Shown: positions 52,266 to 60,725 of the stretch, one piece after another | Layout of the letters: every line of letters starts with the position of its first letter | How positions within the stretch are numbered: position 1 is the first letter of the stretch | NCBI GenBank assembly: GCA_902596205.1 | Contig: CACJSY010000006.1 | Location: 1 to 63,315 of the forward strand | From: an uncultured Pelagibacteraceae bacterium | GTDB lineage: Bacteria > Pseudomonadota > Alphaproteobacteria > Pelagibacterales > Pelagibacteraceae | DNA length: 63,315 nucleotides | Direction of reading: 5' to 3' | Notes under the pieces: generated by a model | What the model saw: only the letters and a program-made list of their open reading frames with translations | Told to the model about the DNA's origin: nothing | Database searches by the model: none | Program-made: the position numbers and the translations under genes

Positions 52266-53480
52266 TTAATTTGACAATCTAATAGGTTCTACTGATTTCC
52301 TTATTAATATTAATAAAACTAATGAAATAACAATGTAAGAACCTCCAACAAAAGCTATGTTTTCAATAGAAAATCCATTGTCTATTAAGAGGCCAAATAC
52401 TGCTGTACCAAATGCAGTAGAAAAAACCATAAATGCAGTTGTCAAAGCTTTAATACTTCCAATATATTTCACACCATATATTTCAGCCCAAGTAGAAGAA
52501 CCTAAAATATTTGCTAAACCGTTAGAAACTCCTATTAAGCCAAGAAAAATATATGCAAATATTTCTTGTTCAAAATAAAATAAAGTAATCATGGCAAATA
52601 ATAGTGGGAGGTTCATATACATTATTAGTTTACGCCCCGTAAACTTGTCTACTAAGAAACCTGATACAAATAATGTAGCTATAGAAGTTATTGAGTAAAC
52701 CATAAATGCTTTAGGTATTGTATAAACTTCCCATGTTTTTGAGTCAGAGATAAAAGATTGATAAACAAAAACTCCTGTTGCAATCCATGGCATTGCAAGC
52801 ATATTTAAAGAAACAATATAAAATCTATAATCTTTTAACACATCTCTTCTTCTCCAACTTTTTATTTTAAGTTTAGTCTTGATATTAGTATCTGCTTCTC
52901 TTGAATCTAGCTTTATTGATTTAATAGTATTTAAAATCACGAAAGGTAAAAATAAAATAATTAATACTGCTATTCCCTGCCAAACAGTTCTCCAAGAATA
53001 AATAAGAAAAAAATACGTTATAAGAACCGGTAAAATAAATTCTGCTGTAGACAAACCAAACCAAATTGTACTTAAAGCTTTCCCTCTAGATCGCTCAAAA
53101 AATCTTGAAATTGTTGTGGTTGAAGTATGACTCATTAAACCTTGGCCAGAAAATCTCATTAAAAAAATTCCAACAGCTAAAAAGTAAATACTATTTACAA
53201 ATGAAAAAAATAATGAAGAAGTAAACAATAATATAACTACAAAAAATGAATAATTTAAAATTCGATAATCATCTATTTTTTTTCCAACCCAAATAAGAAG
53301 TAGACTTGAAAAAATAGTTGCACTTGCATAGATGCTGCCGAATTGACCGTGGGTAATACCAAGTTCATTTCTTATCGGTGCGTTAAACAATCCCAAAAAA
53401 AAGCTCTGTCCAAAACTAGAAAAAAATGTAAATATAAATCCAAATATAATTACTTTTTTATTTAACGTGAGGTTAATCAT
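52266..53480 (-). CDS. MFS transporter
   Basis: The 404-residue product has about twelve membrane helices. The helix 2-3 loop GKKIDDYRIL and the helix 4 region FLMRFSGQGLMSH fit major facilitator proteins, and the central loop (about 190-215) is basic (KLKIKSWRRRDV). The family looks like the oxalate/monocarboxylate or sugar-phosphate type; the transported compound is not evident. Only two bases separate its start codon from that of the divergent dehydrogenase, so the promoters must overlap the partner's coding sequence. Confidence 0.85.
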   Translation of the reverse strand: MINLTLNKKVIIFGFIFTFFSSFGQSFFLGLFNAPIRNELGITHGQFGSIYASATIFSSLLLIWVGKKIDDYRILNYSFFVVILLFTSSLFFSFVNSIYFLAVGIFLMRFSGQGLMSHTSTTTISRFFERSRGKALSTIWFGLSTAEFILPVLITYFFLIYSWRTVWQGIAVLIILFLPFVILNTIKSIKLDSREADTNIKTKLKIKSWRRRDVLKDYRFYIVSLNMLAMPWIATGVFVYQSFISDSKTWEVYTIPKAFMVYSITSIATLFVSGFLVDKFTGRKLIMYMNLPLLFAMITLFYFEQEIFAYIFLGLIGVSNGLANILGSSTWAEIYGVKYIGSIKALTTAFMVFSTAFGTAVFGLLIDNGFSIENIAFVGGSYIVISLVLLILIRKSVEPIRLSN

Positions 53481-53482
53481 TA

Positions 53483-54352
53483 ATGAGTTGTAAAGTTTCT
53501 TTCATAGGTCTTGGTGTAATGGGGTACCCCATGGCTGGTTATATATCAAAAGCTGGTCACAATGTAACCGTTTATAATCGTACGAAAGCTAAAGCCGAAA
53601 AGTGGGTAAAAGAATATAAAGGTAATGTTGCAGATACTCCCATGGATGCAGCGAAAGACTGTGACTTTATTTTTACATGTGTTGGAAATGACAATGATTT
53701 AAGAGAAGTTACTTTAGGTGACAAAGGATTATTTAAAACAGCAAAAAAAGGTTCGATCTATATTGATAATACGACTGCCTCAGCAAACATTGCTCGAGAG
53801 TTATATAAAGAGGCAAAAGCAAAAGGTTTTGATTTCTTAGATGCTCCTATATCGGGTGGACAAGCTGGAGCCGAGGGTGGAATTTTAACAGTAATGGTTG
53901 GAGGAGATGAAGCTCCATTTAAAAAAGCTGAGCCAGTTATTGATTGTTATAGTAAAAAAATAAAATTACTCGGTCCATCTGGAAGTGGTCAATTAACTAA
54001 GATGGTTAATCAAATTTGCATTGCAGGTCTTGTTCAAGGATTATCAGAGGCAATAAATTTTGGAATGAATGCAGGATTAAATATGCATGATGTAATTGAA
54101 GTTATTTCAAAAGGTGCAGCTCAGTCTTGGCAAATGGAAAATAGACATAAAACAATGATTGAAGATAAGTTTGATTATGGTTTTGCTGTTGATTGGATGA
54201 GAAAAGATTTAAAAATAGCAATGGATGAAGCTAAAAAAAATAATTCACCCCTACCTATCACAAAAATAATTGATGAATATTATGCTGAAGTACAAAAAAT
54301 GGGCGGTCAAAGATGGGATACTTCAAGCTTAATAAAAAGATTTAGAAAATAA
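53483..54352 (+). CDS. 3-hydroxyisobutyrate dehydrogenase family enzyme
   Basis: The 289-residue product has the Rossmann start VSFIGLGVMGYPMAGYI, VYNRT, the substrate-binding FLDAPISGGQAGAEGG motif and the catalytic Lys in LTKMVNQICIAG. These are the signatures of beta-hydroxyacid dehydrogenases (3-hydroxyisobutyrate, tartronate semialdehyde, 6-phosphogluconate-like). GarR/GlxR or MmsB are equally possible. It starts two bases from the divergent MFS gene and is followed three bases later by a flavin-oxidase-like gene. Confidence 0.88.
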   Translation: MSCKVSFIGLGVMGYPMAGYISKAGHNVTVYNRTKAKAEKWVKEYKGNVADTPMDAAKDCDFIFTCVGNDNDLREVTLGDKGLFKTAKKGSIYIDNTTASANIARELYKEAKAKGFDFLDAPISGGQAGAEGGILTVMVGGDEAPFKKAEPVIDCYSKKIKLLGPSGSGQLTKMVNQICIAGLVQGLSEAINFGMNAGLNMHDVIEVISKGAAQSWQMENRHKTMIEDKFDYGFAVDWMRKDLKIAMDEAKKNNSPLPITKIIDEYYAEVQKMGGQRWDTSSLIKRFRK

Positions 54353-54355
54353 ATT

Positions 54356-54964
54356 GTGCCAGAAACAGTAAGTTATTACGAAAATCCAATAGAGATAGAA
54401 AAAAAAATATGGGACCTTCTAATTAAGGCAGTTAAAGATAGATCATCAGAGTTTAGAACACCAGTATTTATCTGTGGTAACGATAAAGATCTTGATGGTA
54501 GAGTTGTTGTTTTAAGAAAAGCAGATCAGCAACATAACTTTATTCAATATCATAGTGACATTAGATCTTCTAAAATTAATAAAATAAAAAAAAATCCCCA
54601 CTGTTCGATTTTGTTTTACGGTAAAGAAGAAAAAATACAACTTAGAGTAAAAGCCGAATGTGAAGTAAATTACAATAATGATATTGCAAAAGAGTCTTGG
54701 GAAAAAACTGGTCATATCAGTCGAAAATGTTATCTAGTAAATAATGGTCCGGGAACCGAGTCAGAGAAACCAACATCTGGTTTGGATAATAAATTTGATA
54801 ATTTTGATTTTACTAAAGAAGAAAGTGAAGCTGGTTATAAAAACTTTTGTGTAATTAAATGTAAAATTAAGAGTATTGAGTGGCTTTACTTAGCGGCTAA
54901 AGGTCATAGAAGAGCTTTAATTGATTTGAATAGATCTAAAAAATTTACTTGGTTAATTCCTTAA
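54356..54964 (+). CDS. Pyridoxamine 5'-phosphate oxidase-like flavoprotein
   Basis: The 202-residue product starts with GTG three bases after the dehydrogenase stop. It has the split-barrel FMN-binding pattern: RTPVFICGNDKDLDGRVVVLRKAD, IQYHSDIRSSKINKI and PHCSILFYGKEEKIQLRVKAE. The ending SIEWLYLAAKGHRRALIDL with W-x-x-P resembles the Alr4036 type rather than classic PdxH (no RLHDR motif). Activity on pyridoxine phosphate is therefore uncertain. Its stop is one base from the convergent hydrolase stop. Confidence 0.8.
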   Translation: MPETVSYYENPIEIEKKIWDLLIKAVKDRSSEFRTPVFICGNDKDLDGRVVVLRKADQQHNFIQYHSDIRSSKINKIKKNPHCSILFYGKEEKIQLRVKAECEVNYNNDIAKESWEKTGHISRKCYLVNNGPGTESEKPTSGLDNKFDNFDFTKEESEAGYKNFCVIKCKIKSIEWLYLAAKGHRRALIDLNRSKKFTWLIP

Positions 54965-54965
54965 A

Positions 54966-56417
54966 TTACTGAGTATAACCTATTAAAGACTTCGCGTCTT
55001 TCTTGTCGACAATAATTGATTTTACATCAGACCAAAATTGGTTTGCGCCGTATTCCTCATAGCCTTGGAGAGTTCCTTTATCTATGCAGTTTTCTCCAAA
55101 CCATTTTTTTTGATCTTTTTTATAACCTTGTTTTTCTCCGTTCCATTCTTTTGATCCGTCTCTCCTTTTAATAATCTGGTGGAGATTAGATTTATAATTT
55201 AATGAACATGTTGGAAGCGCATGTGCGCTCTCAGTATCGTATCTTGAAGGTGGATACATTCTACTTTCAAAATGATGTCCGCCAGAATAAGTTAAAAGAT
55301 ATAAATTAGGATTGTTGGAAGAATCTTTTAAATTTTTACAGACCCACGAAGGTGTTGACTCATCTTGTTGCCCATTAATTGCAAACATTTTAATTTTATC
55401 ACTATAGTTAACTTCTGATATATCAGGACAAGCGGCATTAATCATAAATCCCATGGTAATTAGCTTCATAGAGGGATATTTATCTCTAAAATCTTGCCAG
55501 CCTGCTTTAAATATAGCTAATGACCCTGTTGAGGATCCAATTAAAATTACTTCTTTAGTTTTTCCGTATTGTTTTGTTACTTCATCTATAGTTGCTATAG
55601 CATCATAAAGGATCATTGAACTTGTATAAGATCCAGTAAATTTTTTTTGATACCTTGGCTCAGCGCCATATACTATAGCAGTTGCATATCCATGTTTACT
55701 TACCTGTTTTTCGTAATATATCTCGTCATCCATGTTAGGGGTGCTTGAGGGAACTACAATTATTAATCCATTTGAAATTGAGTCAAGATTTCTTAATTCT
55801 ACTCTTACTTTTTGATCCTTACCTTTATTATTTAATAAAGTTAAATCGTCGATTGTATTTTTTGAATTTATAGTTATTTCAGTTACTTTCCTATCGTCTT
55901 TTGAAACAACTTTTTTTGGCACATCTCCAATTCTTTTAAAATAAATAACGCAAGGAACATAGTCACTATCTCCTTTATATTTTCTTTTCATTTTTAAATT
56001 CCCGTATTGTTTGTCTCCATAGTACTGTGATTTACCACCTACTTTTCTTTTAAATTGATAAACAGAATATTTTTTTTCATCATCATTTAAGTTACCTGTA
56101 ATGATGCTTTTATTGCCTCGTCTTTCACCCTTAATATAAATTTTACCTTTTTCATCAACTTTTGATTTTTTTTCATCTAGCACCCACCTTCCAGCTCCGC
56201 CTCTATTATTTGTAACCATCCCATCTTTAATTATAAATTGACTACCGTCGTAAGCATTGCTGTTTTTACTACCTCTACAATAATCGCTAAAAGTATATGT
56301 TCCATCATACTTGGGCGAAGGTTTTCCAACCTTTGCAAAAGTATTTGAAGTGAGTAAAATTAGAATTAGAAAACTATTTCTTATATTTTTTGAAATTTTC
56401 GACATAGTCTCTAGCAT
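54966..56417 (-). CDS. Exported alpha/beta hydrolase with an extra N-terminal domain
   Basis: The 483-residue product has a signal peptide (about 8-29). A domain of unknown type follows (about 30-165, starting with YDGTYTFSDYCRG and ending in a Lys-rich loop). The C-terminal part shows an alpha/beta-hydrolase triad: LIGSSTGSLA with the nucleophile Ser, INGQQDESTP with an Asp, and YSGGHHFESR with the His. Substrate is unknown; an esterase or carbohydrate esterase is plausible. The start overlaps the preceding gamma-carbonic-anhydrase-like gene by 44 bases, or by 32 if the ATG at 56405 is used. Confidence 0.75.
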   Translation of the reverse strand: MLETMSKISKNIRNSFLILILLTSNTFAKVGKPSPKYDGTYTFSDYCRGSKNSNAYDGSQFIIKDGMVTNNRGGAGRWVLDEKKSKVDEKGKIYIKGERRGNKSIITGNLNDDEKKYSVYQFKRKVGGKSQYYGDKQYGNLKMKRKYKGDSDYVPCVIYFKRIGDVPKKVVSKDDRKVTEITINSKNTIDDLTLLNNKGKDQKVRVELRNLDSISNGLIIVVPSSTPNMDDEIYYEKQVSKHGYATAIVYGAEPRYQKKFTGSYTSSMILYDAIATIDEVTKQYGKTKEVILIGSSTGSLAIFKAGWQDFRDKYPSMKLITMGFMINAACPDISEVNYSDKIKMFAINGQQDESTPSWVCKNLKDSSNNPNLYLLTYSGGHHFESRMYPPSRYDTESAHALPTCSLNYKSNLHQIIKRRDGSKEWNGEKQGYKKDQKKWFGENCIDKGTLQGYEEYGANQFWSDVKSIIVDKKDAKSLIGYTQ

Positions 56418-56877
56418 TTTCTTTAATGTGTTCTATTTCTTCGTCTGTAACTTGTCTGACTACTTTACCGGGACTACCAAGAACCAATGATCTTTCAGGT
56501 ATAACTTTATTTTCTGTTACAAGTGCATTAGCACCAATGATGCAGTTTTTTCCAATTTTAGTTTTATTTAATATTGTTGAACCTATTCCTATTAAACAAT
56601 CATCTGCAATTTCACAGCCATGAAGCATAACCATATGTCCAATGGTAACTCCTTTTCCAACTATAGTTGGACAACCTGGATCGGTATGAATAACGCTCCC
56701 GTCCTGAACGTTTGAATTTTCTCCAATGATAATTGGTTCGAGATCTCCTCTTAAAGTTGTGTTAAACCAAATATTGGAATTTTTTTTAAGCTCTACTCGT
56801 CCAATGATCACAGCGTTTGATGCTACCCAACTACCAGGGTCTATTTTAGGAGTATGTCCTTCAAAATCATAAATCAT
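56374..56877 (-). CDS. Gamma-carbonic-anhydrase-like hexapeptide-repeat protein
   Basis: The 167-residue product is a left-handed beta-helix protein of the YrdA/PaaY type: GSWVASNAVIIGRVELK, WFNTTLRGDLEPIIIGE, NVQDGSVIHTDPG and IGHMVMLHGCEIADDCLIG, with the three His ligands of the gamma class. It could be a carbonic anhydrase or a thioesterase helper; many members have no measured activity. Its 3' end overlaps the exported hydrolase gene. Confidence 0.88.
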   Translation of the reverse strand: MIYDFEGHTPKIDPGSWVASNAVIIGRVELKKNSNIWFNTTLRGDLEPIIIGENSNVQDGSVIHTDPGCPTIVGKGVTIGHMVMLHGCEIADDCLIGIGSTILNKTKIGKNCIIGANALVTENKVIPERSLVLGSPGKVVRQVTDEEIEHIKENARDYVENFKKYKK

Positions 56878-56918
56878 AATATTGCTGTAATATAATATTA
56901 ATTAATTTATAATACATT

Positions 56919-57476
56919 ATGGCCTTAACTAAAACCCCAGTTTGTGATTTTGGAAAAAAAGCTGAGGATTTCAAACTTAAATCAATTGATAATAAAATAA
57001 TATCCTTGAATGATATTAAAGGAGATAAAGCTACTTTAATTATGTTTATCTGTAATCATTGTCCATATGTCAAAGCTATCATCAAAGATCTTTCAAAAGA
57101 ATGTGAAGAGTTAAGGAAAGATGGTGTTAATTCAATTGCAATTATGTCAAATGATACCAAAAATTACCCTGAGGACTCATTTGATAATATGATTAAATTT
57201 GCAAAAGCTCACAACTTTGGAAAAATGAATTATTTATTTGATGAAACACAGGAAATAGCGAGAAAATATGGCGCTGTATGTACTCCTGATTTTTTTGGTT
57301 ATAACCAAAATTTAGAACTTCAATATAGAGGTCGATTTAAAGAATTAAAAGATTTAAAGCCAGTCAACAATGAGGAGAGTGATTTAAAAATTGCAATGAA
57401 AATAGTCTCCAAAACTCAAAAAGGTCCAGATAAACAGACACCGAGTATGGGTTGTAATATAAAGTGGTTTAATTAA
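56919..57476 (+). CDS. Thioredoxin-fold redoxin protein
   Basis: The 185-residue product has the AhpC/TSA-like beginning VCDFGKKAEDFKLKSIDNK, then FICNHCPYVKAI with a C-x-x-C pair at about residues 45-48, and YGAVCTPDFFG with the cis-Pro region. It resembles the bacterial thioredoxin-like proteins annotated as peroxiredoxin family members with NHCPY motif. It may reduce peroxides or disulphides. It shares one base with the GT4 gene that follows. Confidence 0.87.
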   Translation: MALTKTPVCDFGKKAEDFKLKSIDNKIISLNDIKGDKATLIMFICNHCPYVKAIIKDLSKECEELRKDGVNSIAIMSNDTKNYPEDSFDNMIKFAKAHNFGKMNYLFDETQEIARKYGAVCTPDFFGYNQNLELQYRGRFKELKDLKPVNNEESDLKIAMKIVSKTQKGPDKQTPSMGCNIKWFN

Positions 57477-58561
57477 TGTTTTTAATTGTAACTAGAAATT
57501 TCCCACCAGATTTAGGTGGAATGCAAAATCTAATGGAGGGTCTTTCAAACGCATTATTAAATCACGGACCAGTTAAGGTTTTTGCAGATTATTCCGATAA
57601 TTCTGAAGTTTATGATCAAAATTCTAAATTAAGTATTCAAAGAGTTGCAGGTTTAAAAATTTTTAGAAAGTATAGAAAAGCAAATTTAATTAAAGAATTT
57701 ATGGAACAGAATGAATTGCGAGCTTCCTTTTTTGATCATTGGAAAAGTATTGAGAATATAGAAAATGAAATGTTAAAAAAAAATAAATCATTTTGTTTGA
57801 TACATTCAAAAGAAATTAATCATCCTGTAGGGTCCTCTTTACATAAAAGAGTTTTGAATGCGCTAGCTAAAGCAGATCATGTTATAGCTAATTCAAGATT
57901 TACCAAAGAATTGGCAATGAAACTAGGTGTGAAAAATGTAACAGTAATAAATCCAGGATGTAACTATCCTATTTTAGTAAATGATGAAGCAAAAAGTTTT
58001 GCAAATGAAATTTACGGGCAATCAAATCCTAAACTAATAACAGTATCAAGATTAGATGGTAGAAAAAGCCATCAAAATATTTTAATGACTATCAAAAATT
58101 TGTTACCTAAATTCCCAAAATTAAAATATGTTTCAATTGGTGATGGTGATGAAAGAAAAAATCTAGAAAAACTCAAAAGAGAACTTAAATTAGATAACAA
58201 TGTAAAATTACTTTTTAGCTCTACTGAACAAGAAAAAGTTGCTCTCCTTGAACAATCTGATGTATTTGTGATGCCATCTGTCGTGTACAAAAAATCTGTA
58301 GAAGGATTTGGAATTACTTATATTGAGGCAGCTTCTTACGGAACGCCTTCCATTGGTGGTATTTATGGTGGTGAAGGAGATGCAATTAAAAGTGGTCAAA
58401 CAGGATACTTATGTAATGGAAATGATTTAAATGCTTTATATGATACGCTTTCAAAAATTTTAGTTAATGATCATTATAAAGAGTTAGGAACTAATGCTTT
58501 GAATTTCTCGAAAAATTTCAGTTGGAATATAATTGTAAAAAAATATATTGAACTAATTTAA
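57476..58561 (+). CDS. Glycosyltransferase family 4
   Basis: The 361-residue product has the GT-B pattern of family 4: RNFPPDLGGMQNLMEGL at the start, the domain boundary ITVSRLDGRKSHQNI, SIGDGDERKNLEKL and the donor-binding EGFGITYIEAASYGTPSIGG. It adds a sugar from a nucleotide donor to a surface glycan or lipid. It ends nine bases inside the convergent GT9 gene. Acceptor and sugar are unknown. Confidence 0.9.
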   Translation: MFLIVTRNFPPDLGGMQNLMEGLSNALLNHGPVKVFADYSDNSEVYDQNSKLSIQRVAGLKIFRKYRKANLIKEFMEQNELRASFFDHWKSIENIENEMLKKNKSFCLIHSKEINHPVGSSLHKRVLNALAKADHVIANSRFTKELAMKLGVKNVTVINPGCNYPILVNDEAKSFANEIYGQSNPKLITVSRLDGRKSHQNILMTIKNLLPKFPKLKYVSIGDGDERKNLEKLKRELKLDNNVKLLFSSTEQEKVALLEQSDVFVMPSVVYKKSVEGFGITYIEAASYGTPSIGGIYGGEGDAIKSGQTGYLCNGNDLNALYDTLSKILVNDHYKELGTNALNFSKNFSWNIIVKKYIELI

Positions 58562-59485
58562 CCTTGCTTTCACCTCATTCAACACTGTATCAACATTTAA
58601 ATCTTCAAGATTTTTTACGCTCAAAGCCTTAAAGTTAAAGCTCTCGATGCTGACTTTCTTCGCAGTGGTATGACTGCCAAATAAAACTAAACCTTTTTTA
58701 TCTAAGTGTGAAGCTATATGAGCTGGTCCTGTATCATTGGTTATTATAAATTTTGCATTATTAATTAGGGATACAAGAGTTTTAATATCAATTGGCTCAT
58801 TTTTTTCTAAAACGATTTTGCCTTTCAATTCACTTGCTTGATCAATTTCCTTAGGCCCTGGGGCTAAAAGTATTGGAAACTTATTTTTATATTCTTGTTT
58901 AAGTTTAATTATCAGCTCTTTAAAGTAAGGCCATCTTTTTTTTTGATGTTTGATTGAGCAAAACGGAAATAGTAAAATATATTCGTCATTAGTATATTGT
59001 TTAAGTAATCTAGAAATATCTTGTGTTGCCCAGCTTAAATCTATATTTTTAGTAAATTCAGGTTCAATTCCACTTTTTTTAAGTTGTATTTCCATTCTAT
59101 CGAGAACAGGTTCGTTGTCAAAATCTCTTTTTTTTTGACCCGGCTCCAAGCTTGACGAGGTGTCAGACCACTCAACATTTTTAATTATAAATCTTTTGTA
59201 AAATTTTGTTCTACTAGAGTTTTGTAAATCAAATACTTTAGAAATATCATATCTAGACAACTTTTTTTTTAAATTGCTTAAGTAAAATAAGTTCCATCTA
59301 GGCAATCTTTTATCTATTATTACTCCATCTAAATATGGGCATTCAGACATAAATATCGAATAAGGTTGAGCGGTAAGTAAAAAGACTTTTCGATTTTTGT
59401 AAAAGTTCTTAATGTCTTTAATAGCTCCATTTGCCTGAATTAAATCACCCAATGAACCGTGTTTAATAATTAATATATTTGACAT
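58553..59485 (-). CDS. Glycosyltransferase family 9 (heptosyltransferase-like)
   Basis: The 310-residue product begins ILIIKHGSLGDLIQANGAI, the family's N-terminal glycine loop, and has LLFPFCSIKHQKKRWP and FIITNDTGPAHIASHLD with VLFGSHT near the end. These match ADP-heptose or related LPS transferases. It lies between a GT4 gene and a DUF6165 gene that often accompanies such enzymes, so a role in outer surface glycan synthesis is likely. Confidence 0.87.
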   Translation of the reverse strand: MSNILIIKHGSLGDLIQANGAIKDIKNFYKNRKVFLLTAQPYSIFMSECPYLDGVIIDKRLPRWNLFYLSNLKKKLSRYDISKVFDLQNSSRTKFYKRFIIKNVEWSDTSSSLEPGQKKRDFDNEPVLDRMEIQLKKSGIEPEFTKNIDLSWATQDISRLLKQYTNDEYILLFPFCSIKHQKKRWPYFKELIIKLKQEYKNKFPILLAPGPKEIDQASELKGKIVLEKNEPIDIKTLVSLINNAKFIITNDTGPAHIASHLDKKGLVLFGSHTTAKKVSIESFNFKALSVKNLEDLNVDTVLNEVKARLN

Positions 59486-59531
59486 TATAAATTCTGGTTA
59501 TATTTAAAGAGTGATATAATAAAATTTAAAT

Positions 59532-59927
59532 ATGAGCAATAAATTAGATAAAATTTTGGCAGAGATATCTGCTGGAGAACTTATCGATAAAATTACAATT
59601 TTAGAAATAAAAAAATCTAAAATAACGAATAAAGAAAAGTTAATTCATATTGATAAAGAGCTGTCCTCTTTAAATGCAACACGAAAAAAATACATACCTG
59701 ACGGGTCAGCTATTCTGAAACATGAAAACGAATTAAAAGAAATTAATACAAAACTCTGGGATATCGAGGATGGTAAAAGATCTGCAGAAAAAAATAATGA
59801 TTTTGGAGATAAGTTTATACAGCTTGCAAGAAGTGTTTACAAATTTAACGATAAAAGAGCTAAAATAAAATTAGCAATCAATAATAGTTTAGGCTCGAAT
59901 ATTAAAGAGGTGAAATCTTACGAATAA
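59532..59927 (+). CDS. DUF6165-like protein
   Basis: The 131-residue product begins LDKILAEISAGELIDKITILEIKKSKI, which I recognise as the start of a family of small, helical proteins (DUF6165) found near glycosyltransferases. It is soluble and rich in Lys, Glu and Ile, with a coiled-coil-like central part. Function is not known. It starts 46 bases from the divergent GT9 gene and its stop abuts the nitrilase-family stop. Confidence 0.75.
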   Translation: MSNKLDKILAEISAGELIDKITILEIKKSKITNKEKLIHIDKELSSLNATRKKYIPDGSAILKHENELKEINTKLWDIEDGKRSAEKNNDFGDKFIQLARSVYKFNDKRAKIKLAINNSLGSNIKEVKSYE

Positions 59928-60725
59928 TTAATCTGATTTTAAACTTGGTATAACTTTTCTTAATTTTTTTGGTAAGTTTTGATTAATAGAAACAGTAATC
60001 ACTCCCTCTGATTTTTTCAATTCTTTCAAAATCTTCCCATCTGGTGAAACTATCATGGAATGCCCATAAGTTTTTCTTCCATTGTAATGAGTTCCTCCCT
60101 GAGCTGGTGCAAGAATGTAGCAAAAATTTTCTATAGCTCTTGCTTTTATTAAAGTATGCCAATGTTTTTTTCCAGTTGTTTCGGTAAATGCTGATGGGAT
60201 GGAAATAAATAATGATCCAGATTTTGAAAGTTTTCTATATAAATTAGGAAATCTTAAATCATAACAAATTGATAAACCAAGTCTCCCCCAAGGAAGATTA
60301 AATGATTTTAACTTATTTCCAGCACTAAAAGTTTTTGACTCAAAATACTTTTCTCTTTTACTTAAAACAACATCATACATATGAATTTTGTCATAGAAGG
60401 TTCTAATCTTTCCATTATTATCTATTAAAACTGAGCGATTAACCAATTTAGTTTTTGATATTTTAATAATTACAGATCCAATTAAAATCCACTTCTTATA
60501 TTTTTTCGCTATTATTTTTATTCCTTTAATATAATTATCTTCATTCATTGATTTACAAACTTTCAGTAATTGTTTTTTATTAAGTGAAAATAAAGAGGAG
60601 ACTTCGGGTGTTAAGATAAAATCTGTTTTTTGTTTTATTGCTTTATGGATTAATTTTTCTGTTTTTTTAAGGTTTTGGGAAATACTATTATTAGACCTAA
60701 GTTGGATACAAGAAACTCGGAACAT
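59928..60725 (-). CDS. Carbon-nitrogen hydrolase (nitrilase/omega-amidase family)
   Basis: I start at the ATG at 60725, which overlaps the speD-speE stop (TAATG). The 265-residue product has the Glu-Lys-Cys triad: FILTPEVSSLF, FYDKIHMYD and LSICYDLRFPNLYRKL. The RVSCIQLRS start and the HWHTLIKARAIEN segment fit the Nit1/Nit2-like group (deaminated glutathione or omega-amidase). In this context it may serve methionine salvage or amide repair. No secretion signal. Confidence 0.88.
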   Translation of the reverse strand: MFRVSCIQLRSNNSISQNLKKTEKLIHKAIKQKTDFILTPEVSSLFSLNKKQLLKVCKSMNEDNYIKGIKIIAKKYKKWILIGSVIIKISKTKLVNRSVLIDNNGKIRTFYDKIHMYDVVLSKREKYFESKTFSAGNKLKSFNLPWGRLGLSICYDLRFPNLYRKLSKSGSLFISIPSAFTETTGKKHWHTLIKARAIENFCYILAPAQGGTHYNGRKTYGHSMIVSPDGKILKELKKSEGVITVSINQNLPKKLRKVIPSLKSD

